From CAZCZZ01 sp964503335 (lineage in GTDB: Bacteria; Verrucomicrobiota; Kiritimatiellia; CAIVKH01), in NCBI GenBank assembly GCA_964503335.1, contig CAZCZZ010000028.1:1-48450 (forward strand): a stretch of DNA of 48,450 bases. The letters are read 5' to 3'. The first letter of the stretch is position 1. Each line of letters opens with the position of its first letter. Positions 43,090 through 48,450 of this stretch are shown piece after piece. A program made the position numbers and the translations under genes. Below the pieces are notes generated by a model. The model was given only the letters and a program-made list of their open reading frames with translations, had not been told where the DNA came from and did no database searches.

Positions 43090-44124
43090 ATGAAATCTGC
43101 GATCCGGATGTGTCTTGCCGCGCTACTTGCCTCGCCCATCGCTGTCCGCAGCGAAGAGCCCGCGCCGGCCGCCGCCCCTGAAGCGGTCGCCGCACCGGCT
43201 GCCGAGTCAGCCCCCGCCCCGAAGATCGTGTGCGATGCGCCCACGCATGACTTCGGCACCGCCGACAGTTCGCAGACGATCGACCACGAATACGTCATCA
43301 AGAACGAGGGTGACCTCTCGCTGGAAATCGGCCAGGTACGTCCCTCGTGCGGTTGCACGGTCGCCAACATCTCCGAGCGCAGCGTCCCGCCCGGCGGCGA
43401 GACCCGCGTCACGGCTCGCCTCTCCCTCGCCGGCCGCATGGGGCGCCAGCAGAAGTCGATTGTGATCGAATCGAACGACCCCAAGCAGCCGCAGTTCATT
43501 CTTACCCTTCAAGGCGAAGTGTCCGTTGCGGTGAACGTCCAGCCGGACCGGATCGTGTTCGGCCAGCTCAACGCCGAAGCCGGCCAGTCCGCGGAAGTGC
43601 AGCTCAATGGCTCCGGCACCCCGCCCTTCCACATCACGAACGTCGAAACGTCATCGAGCAACATCGTCGCCAAGTACGAAACGACCGAGGACGGCAAATC
43701 CTACAAGCTGAATGTCCAGGTGGCAGGCCCGCTTCCCGACGGCGCTTTCAATGGCTATGTGCGCGTCTCCACCGATCACCCCGCAAAGCCGGTCATCGAA
43801 ATCCCCGTCACAGCCATGGTCGTCGGTGCGCTGCTTGTCGCCCCGCAGGAGATCCTCCTCGCGGCACAGAGCCCTGACGGTCAAGTCCAGACGCGCTATG
43901 TCATCGTCCGATCGAGCGAAGGCAAGACGTTCAAGATTGAATCGGTCGATACACCGGATTCATCGGTTACGACCCAGATCTTCCCATTCGGCGAGAATGG
44001 GTTCCGCATCCAGATCGACAACATCCGGGCGGACACGCTTGCGACCGGCGGCAGCATTGTGATTCACACGGACATGCCGGGCATGAACCAGATCACGATC
44101 CCGATTCGCGTGGCGCAGCAATAG
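43090..44124 (+). CDS. DUF1573 family exported protein
   Basis: A 344-residue exported protein with a signal peptide, a Pro/Ala-rich linker (residues 22-46) and a DUF1573 domain (CDAPTHDFGTADSSQTIDHEYVIKNEGDLSLEIGQVRPSCGCTVA). The PSCGCT motif is the hallmark. One or two further Ig-like domains follow. The family's function is unknown; it often neighbours redox genes. It is followed by rhodanese and MauE genes in the same direction, with 10- and -4-base spacings, so the three form an operon. Confidence 0.88.
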   Translation: MKSAIRMCLAALLASPIAVRSEEPAPAAAPEAVAAPAAESAPAPKIVCDAPTHDFGTADSSQTIDHEYVIKNEGDLSLEIGQVRPSCGCTVANISERSVPPGGETRVTARLSLAGRMGRQQKSIVIESNDPKQPQFILTLQGEVSVAVNVQPDRIVFGQLNAEAGQSAEVQLNGSGTPPFHITNVETSSSNIVAKYETTEDGKSYKLNVQVAGPLPDGAFNGYVRVSTDHPAKPVIEIPVTAMVVGALLVAPQEILLAAQSPDGQVQTRYVIVRSSEGKTFKIESVDTPDSSVTTQIFPFGENGFRIQIDNIRADTLATGGSIVIHTDMPGMNQITIPIRVAQQ

Positions 44125-44134
44125 GAATCAACCG

Positions 44135-44614
44135 ATGCCGTTGCGTCCTCCGATCCTGGGCCCGGCATTGTTGCTGGTGGCATTCAGCGCAGGCCTGGCA
44201 GGCGTGTCGCAGGTCATCTTCCCGATGCGAATTCCATGGGTCCAGGATTGGGCCAACATGGTCGAGAACAAGGCCGCGGAGGATGGCATTCGCGTCATCG
44301 ATCTCGCGGCGATGAAAGCGATCGTGGACCAGCAGTCCCACATCCTCCTCGATGCCCGCCGCATGGGTGACTATCTGGCCGGTCACATCCCGGGAGCCTT
44401 TGCGCTGCCCGATGCGGAATTCGACAGCAACCTGCCGAATGTGCTGCCGCTGCTCACGCCGTCACAACCCATCGTTACGTACTGCTCGGGCAAGTCCTGC
44501 GACGAGTCCATTCATCTGACAAAGAAGCTGCAGGCGCAGGGCTTCACCAACATCGTGCTCTTCGCGGGTGGCATCGTGGAGTGGAAGGAAGCCGGCCATC
44601 CGGTCCAGCAATGA
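44135..44614 (+). CDS. Membrane-anchored rhodanese-domain protein
   Basis: A 159-residue protein with an N-terminal membrane segment (ILGPALLLVAFSAGLAGV) and a rhodanese domain facing out of the cytoplasm. The active-site loop is YCSGKSCDES, with Cys117 the likely sulfur carrier and Cys122 a possible disulfide partner. Substrate and donor are unknown. It overlaps the MauE gene (ATGA) and follows the DUF1573 gene by 10 bases. Confidence 0.9.
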   Translation: MPLRPPILGPALLLVAFSAGLAGVSQVIFPMRIPWVQDWANMVENKAAEDGIRVIDLAAMKAIVDQQSHILLDARRMGDYLAGHIPGAFALPDAEFDSNLPNVLPLLTPSQPIVTYCSGKSCDESIHLTKKLQAQGFTNIVLFAGGIVEWKEAGHPVQQ

Positions 44615-45036
44615 GTGGGCGCCTGACCAGCTCCGACGTCCTGACCTGGCTCGCGCGACTTATCGTCGGCGGCTTCTTCATCGCGGCCAGCGTCCACAAG
44701 ATCATCGACCCGGCCGCCTTCGCGAAGTCGATCTACAACTACCAGATCCTTCCCTCCGCGTTCATCAATGTGTCGGCCATCCTGCTCCCCTGGCTGGAGA
44801 TGGTCTGCGGGCTTGCCCTCATCCTCTGGCCTTCGTTCCGTCGGGCCTCCGCCGCCCTCATCCTCGCCATGCTCGTAGTCTTCACCATCGCCATCATCGC
44901 CGCGCTCCTGCGCGGCATCGACATCGCGTGCGGCTGTTTCTCTTCCACCCCCGAGGCCGGGCACATGGGCTGGTGGAACGTCTTGAGGAATGTCTGCCTG
45001 ATCAAGCTCTGCGCGTACGAAATCCGGGAAAGGTAG
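44611..45036 (+). CDS. MauE/DoxX-family redox-associated membrane protein
   Basis: A 141-residue membrane protein with about four helices, of the MauE/DoxX type. The N-terminus LARLIVGGFFIAASVHKIIDPAAFAKSIYNYQ and the conserved CGCF (Cys107, Cys109) match the family. MauE-type proteins are linked to disulfide formation or thiol supply in the envelope. The ATG overlaps the rhodanese stop. Its own TAG stop lies in the first arm of the repeat at 45032. Confidence 0.88.
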   Translation: MSGRLTSSDVLTWLARLIVGGFFIAASVHKIIDPAAFAKSIYNYQILPSAFINVSAILLPWLEMVCGLALILWPSFRRASAALILAMLVVFTIAIIAALLRGIDIACGCFSSTPEAGHMGWWNVLRNVCLIKLCAYEIRER

Positions 45037-45100
45037 GGACGGCACTCCGTGCCGTCCGTTCGGAAATGCAATCGGACGGGAGCGGAGTCCCGTCCCTACC
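45032..45100. repeat. Palindromic element with three-way-junction shape
   Basis: The outer arms GGTAGGGAC and GTCCCTACC enclose two hairpins: GACGGCAC-TCC-GTGCCGTC and GACGGGA-GCGGAG-TCCCGTC. It lies between convergent genes and supplies both stop codons (TAG at 45034-45036 plus, and TAG at 45096-45098 minus). Confidence 0.8.
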
Positions 45101-46034
45101 GAGCGTCCGCGTCGCGCGACAGCACCTCGTTCACAACCCGGATCGTCACGCGGCCGATGATCTGGAGGCTTTCGGCGCTGATCTTGTCCAGTGTGTCGCC
45201 GGCGGTGTGCCAGTAGTCGTTCCGCCCCGGCGAGCTGCCGAAGTCGAAATCAATGATATCCACGGCGGGCATTCCTGCCTCAAGAAACGGGACATGATCA
45301 TCGCCGACCTGGAACGGGTGCAGCGAGAACTTCGATCGCACATTCTCCGCGTGCGCGCCCTTCAGGACCGCGGCAAGCAACCAGGGCGTGCTGTTGCGAG
45401 GCAGTGTAACCGTCAGGTTCCTATCGCCAATCATATCGAGCAGGATCATGGCCTTCACATCCTTCGCCCGCCCCTCTTTCACCAGCTTCGCTGCGTGATG
45501 CGTGCTTCCGCGAAGTCCGTCTGTCGGCCCGTAGGCGACAAAGCATTCTTCGCCATCAAAGAAGACGAATTGCACCGACGCATCAAGCTCAGGCCCGGAA
45601 GCGATGACCCGCGCGAGTTCGAGCAGGGCGCCGGAACTGGATCCCGAATCGTTTGCGCCTTGAAACCCGGCATCGATGCCTGACTTGGTATCGAAGTGGG
45701 ATCCCAGAATGATGATGCCCTTCCCCTTCCCGGGAATGGAGCCCACGACATTGTGAAACACCGTCTCGCCAATCGGGGTGACGTTGGTGAACGTATCGAT
45801 ATGCGCATCGGCGACGCCGCGGTCCTTGAGCCGCTGCATCAGGTGACGCGCCGCCCGTTCGGCGCCGGGTGTTCCCGCATCGCGCGGGCCAAGCCGGACC
45901 AACTGCTCGACCTCGAGAAATGCGCGTGGTCCTTCGAAGAGTGCGGGATCGAGAAGCGCGCGCGCGTTCTCCTTTGGTGCCGGCCCGCAGCCGACCAGCG
46001 CAAGGATCAATCCTGCGGCAAGGACGCTGCGCAT
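45096..46034 (-). CDS. M28-family lipoprotein, glutaminyl-cyclase-like
   Basis: A 312-residue lipoprotein: lipobox Cys is at residue 16 (LALVGC). The catalytic domain resembles glutaminyl-peptide cyclotransferase more than aminopeptidase: ILGSHFDTK, GANDSGSS, FVFFDGEECF, GPTDGLRGSTHHAAKL, LLDMIGD, GDDHVPFLEAG and YWHTAGDTLDK supply the zinc ligands and the QC-type Trp-His pair. Such enzymes cyclise N-terminal Gln to pyroglutamate. The ATG overlaps the parB stop by one base (TAATG). Which activity applies is uncertain. Confidence 0.82.
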   Translation of the reverse strand: MRSVLAAGLILALVGCGPAPKENARALLDPALFEGPRAFLEVEQLVRLGPRDAGTPGAERAARHLMQRLKDRGVADAHIDTFTNVTPIGETVFHNVVGSIPGKGKGIIILGSHFDTKSGIDAGFQGANDSGSSSGALLELARVIASGPELDASVQFVFFDGEECFVAYGPTDGLRGSTHHAAKLVKEGRAKDVKAMILLDMIGDRNLTVTLPRNSTPWLLAAVLKGAHAENVRSKFSLHPFQVGDDHVPFLEAGMPAVDIIDFDFGSSPGRNDYWHTAGDTLDKISAESLQIIGRVTIRVVNEVLSRDADAR

Positions 46035-46945
46035 TACAGCGATCCCGAAAGGCCGAGGATCACCAGAACGCGGTCCAGTTCGTCGGATGAATAGAAATCG
46101 ATCTCGATTACGCCCTTGGTCTTCTTGCCATTGGCCAGCGTGCGGCAGGGTGCAATGCGGACGCTGGTCCCGAGGCGCTGGTGCAACTGGTCCACAAGGT
46201 CGGTGAGGTGTCCGTCTGGAATGTCCGACCGGGACGCGCGCGGCTTCTTCGCGGGCTTGCGGAGCTTCGCGACGGTCTTCTCGATCTCGCGCACGGACAT
46301 GCCCTCGGCCACGGCGCGTTCCGCCAGCAGTTCCTGTTCATGCTGTACATCGAGTCCGAGCAACGCGCGGGCATGACCCGGCGAAAGCTTGCGCTCCGCG
46401 ACGAGGCGCTTCACGGCATCGCTCAAGTCCAGCAGTCGCATCGCATTGGCCACCGTGGGCCGGGCGCGCCCGACGCGGTCCGCGATCTGCTCCTGGGTGA
46501 GGCCGAACTTGTCGGCGAGGGCGCGATAGCCTTCCGCTTCTTCGATGAGATTGAGATCCGATCGCTGGATGTTCTCGATCAATGCGAGCTCAAGGGCTTC
46601 ACGATCGGACGCGTCCATGACGATGGCCGGGACTTCGTGGAGTCCTGCCTCCTGCGCCGCACGCATGCGGCGTTCGCCCGCAATCAGCTCGAAGCCGTTG
46701 CCGACCTTGCGCACGAGAAGCGGCTGGAGCACACCGCGCTCGCGGACAGACGCGACAAGTTCAGCCAAAGCCTCCGCTTCAAACGTGTGACGGGGTTGCC
46801 ACGGGCTCTTGCGGAGGGACGCGAGCGGGATCTTTTCAGGCCCGGCGGCAGGAGCCGAACCAGCAGGCGCCGTCGTTTCCACGACGGGCGAGTCCTTGAT
46901 CAAGGCTCCGAGCCCCCTGCCGAGTCCCACGTGTTTGGCTGCCAT
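46034..46945 (-). CDS. parB: ParB chromosome-partitioning protein
   Basis: A 303-residue ParB/Spo0J. The N-terminal domain has GLGRGLGALI, then IPLASLRKSPWQPR and the CTP-binding box GERRMRAA (residues 90-97), with ENIQRSDLN. The central helix-turn-helix is LTQEQIADRVGRARPTVANA. A C-terminal dimer domain ends IDFYSSDELDRVL. The frame is open 199 codons upstream on the opposite strand of another gene, but homology begins at the ATG at 46945. No ParA is adjacent; no parS (TGTTTCACGTGAAACA) is seen here. It is followed by the M28 gene. Confidence 0.93.
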   Translation of the reverse strand: MAAKHVGLGRGLGALIKDSPVVETTAPAGSAPAAGPEKIPLASLRKSPWQPRHTFEAEALAELVASVRERGVLQPLLVRKVGNGFELIAGERRMRAAQEAGLHEVPAIVMDASDREALELALIENIQRSDLNLIEEAEGYRALADKFGLTQEQIADRVGRARPTVANAMRLLDLSDAVKRLVAERKLSPGHARALLGLDVQHEQELLAERAVAEGMSVREIEKTVAKLRKPAKKPRASRSDIPDGHLTDLVDQLHQRLGTSVRIAPCRTLANGKKTKGVIEIDFYSSDELDRVLVILGLSGSL

Positions 46946-47047
46946 GTTCGTTTCCCTTCTTGCCAAGGTCCGGATGCCCGATGAAGATGCCTTGGCGTTG
47001 CGTATCGAATGCGTCCGTCGTGCTGGTGTATTGGCGCAGGAATCAAA

Positions 47048-47695
47048 GTGACTCAAGCCGAAAGTACAGGGGCGGACATTCGCCACGTCCTTCTCGATGT
47101 CGGGGTGGTACTCCTTCATCTCGAATACGACGATGCCGTGCGCCAGGCCCTCCAACTCTGCGACCCCGACCGGGCTGAGCATGCCATGGCGTTCCTCAAG
47201 CTTCTGGGCCGTACGAATATCGTGGACCGGTATGAGCGGGGCGAGATGTCGGCAACGGACTTCTACGACCACTTTGTGCGGGAAACGGGCTTTCGCGGCG
47301 CTTTCGACCAGTTTGCCCGCATCTGGCGCAGCATCTTTCGCGAGAACACGCCGATGATCGACTTCGCGTGGACGCTCAAGCCGCGTTTCCCTATCTACCT
47401 GCTCACCAACGCGAGCGACCTGCATGTCCCGTGGGTTTTCGAGAACTACCCCCGGCTTCGGTTCTTCGAGGGCTACGCCAGTTCGTTCGACATGAAGGCC
47501 ACCAAGCCGGAGCGCTTGTTCTACGAGCGGGCCATCGCGCATCTGAAGATTGACCCTTCGACGTGCCTCTTTGTGGATGACCGTCCGGACAACGTGGAAG
47601 CGGCGGAAGCCTTTGGTATCCGGAGCATTCTGTACACGGAGGCAGGGGAAACCATTATGCGCATGTCGGGGGTTCTGAACCTCGAATCCCCTTGA
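47048..47695 (+). CDS. HAD-superfamily hydrolase (YihX-like)
   Basis: A 215-residue HAD phosphatase. Motif I is LLDVGVVLL, motif II LLTNAS, motif III Lys in ATKPE, and motif IV FVDDRPDNVEAA. The D-x-G form of motif I matches the YihX/epoxide-hydrolase-like group rather than the strict DxDGT. The substrate is unknown. The start is GTG, supported by GCAGGA six bases upstream; a longer frame opens at 47009. It is divergent from parB. Confidence 0.88.
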   Translation: MTQAESTGADIRHVLLDVGVVLLHLEYDDAVRQALQLCDPDRAEHAMAFLKLLGRTNIVDRYERGEMSATDFYDHFVRETGFRGAFDQFARIWRSIFRENTPMIDFAWTLKPRFPIYLLTNASDLHVPWVFENYPRLRFFEGYASSFDMKATKPERLFYERAIAHLKIDPSTCLFVDDRPDNVEAAEAFGIRSILYTEAGETIMRMSGVLNLESP

Positions 47696-47755
47696 GGCAA
47701 GCGCAGGCGTTCGACAACCATTTCGCCGAACTTTTGAAGTGAATCGGAGGAGACT

Positions 47756-48450
47756 ATGACAACGAACGCGAAGCTGAAGGCATGGGTAGATGAGGTGGCC
47801 GCGCTCTGCAAGCCGTCGTCCATCGAATGGTGCGACGGGTCACAGGCGGAGTGGGACCGGTTGACGGCCTTGCTCGTCCACAAGGGCACGTTCATCAAGC
47901 TGAACCCGGCCAAGCGCCCCAACTCCTTCCTCGCCCGCTCCAAGCCATCCGACGTCGCCCGCGTCGAGGACCGCACGTACATATGCTCCAAGCGCAAGGA
48001 CCTGGCCGGGCCGACCAACAACTGGGAAGAGCCCGAGGTCATGAAGGAGAAGCTCGAGGCGAAGTTCAAGGGCTGCATGGCGGGTCGCACGATGTACGTG
48101 ATCCCGTTCTGCATGGGTCCGCTGGATTCCCCCCTCGCCAAGATCGGCGTGCAACTGACGGACTCGGCCTACGTGGTCGTCAACACGCGCATCATGGCCC
48201 ACATGGGCGCCCACGTCATGAAGCGGCTCGACGCGGAAATCGCCGGCAAGGCGCCTTCCAAGCGCGACGGCCACGGCACGTTCATCAAGGCCCTGCACTC
48301 GGTCGGTGCCCCCCTCGCCCACGGGCAGGAAGACGACACCTGGCCGTGCAATGACGACAAGTACATCGTCCACTTCCCCGAAACGCGCGAGATCTGGTCC
48401 TTCGGCTCCGGCTACGGCGGCAACGCCCTGCTCGGCAAGAAGTGCCTCGC
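47756..48450 (+). CDS. pckG: Phosphoenolpyruvate carboxykinase (GTP), 3'-truncated by window edge
   Basis: The first 231 residues of a GTP-dependent PEP carboxykinase, which converts oxaloacetate plus GTP to PEP in gluconeogenesis or anaplerosis. RPNSFLARSKPSDVARVEDR, TYICSKRKDLAGPTNNW and the incoming SGYGGNALLGKKC are hallmarks of the GTP-type family; the ATP-type is unrelated in these parts. CGGAGGAG four bases before the ATG is a strong ribosome site. The P-loop and metal-binding regions lie beyond the window end. Confidence 0.95.
   Translation, partial: MTTNAKLKAWVDEVAALCKPSSIEWCDGSQAEWDRLTALLVHKGTFIKLNPAKRPNSFLARSKPSDVARVEDRTYICSKRKDLAGPTNNWEEPEVMKEKLEAKFKGCMAGRTMYVIPFCMGPLDSPLAKIGVQLTDSAYVVVNTRIMAHMGAHVMKRLDAEIAGKAPSKRDGHGTFIKALHSVGAPLAHGQEDDTWPCNDDKYIVHFPETREIWSFGSGYGGNALLGKKCL

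Noticed and set aside
46928..46935. CACGTG near parB as a parS site
   Set aside because: Only the central six bases match; the flanking TGTTT/AAACA of parS are missing.
46946..47542. Open frame extending parB upstream
   Set aside because: It is antisense to the HAD gene; ParB homology begins at 46945.

Overview
The window is a high-GC bacterial chromosome segment carrying one 100-N scaffold gap (17480-17579), so it probably comes from a draft or metagenome assembly. Several traits point to the PVC group, most likely Verrucomicrobiota/Kiritimatiellota: two secreted proteins with PEP-CTERM-type tails, a DUF1559 pseudopilin, a PurS-PurL fusion, large secreted proteins ending in Asp-rich repeats plus a C-terminal domain, and many palindromic intergenic repeats. 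This assignment is inference from gene content. I see no tRNA, rRNA, CRISPR array, transposase or prophage.

Layout. (1) 1-8.5 kb: YheT-like hydrolase, small EamA-like membrane protein, purine genes purB, purM and purH with a GxxExxY gene between purM and purH, a PhoD-like phosphatase, an S4 protein and a small methyltransferase-like membrane protein. (2) 8.5-16.3 kb: a glycan-utilisation locus with two PEP-CTERM proteins, a LacI-family regulator, two GH99/WbsX-like proteins, a secreted partner protein, a DUF1559 pseudopilin and a GH130-like enzyme. Four near-identical 17-bp palindromes (8625, 9947, 13343, 16302) lie in the upstream regions of this set and look like one regulon's operators. 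(3) 16.3-27.9 kb: a dehydrogenase, a metzincin protease broken by the gap, a secreted ankyrin protein, a DUF3047 protein, a pair of surface-type proteins, an M48 peptidase and an iron-type alcohol dehydrogenase. (4) 27.9-32.7 kb: msrB, a small monooxygenase-like protein, purSL and purQ. (5) 32.8-41.4 kb: a low-complexity secreted protein, a 1680-residue GH13 protein, a DUF212 protein and a Zn/Mn-type ABC ATPase and permease. (6) 41.5-48.4 kb: metF, a DtxR-family regulator, a DUF1573-rhodanese-MauE operon, a glutaminyl-cyclase-like M28 protein, parB, a HAD hydrolase and the 5' part of a GTP-type PEP carboxykinase.

The two most notable things are these. First, the GxxExxY gene sits in a 448-bp unit bounded by 32-bp inverted repeats (30/32 identical), with a related solo repeat between purB and purM. 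Second, several families of intergenic palindromes sit exactly at gene 3' ends and supply the stop codons of at least five genes (purM, msrB, the ABM protein, the MauE protein and the M28 protein).
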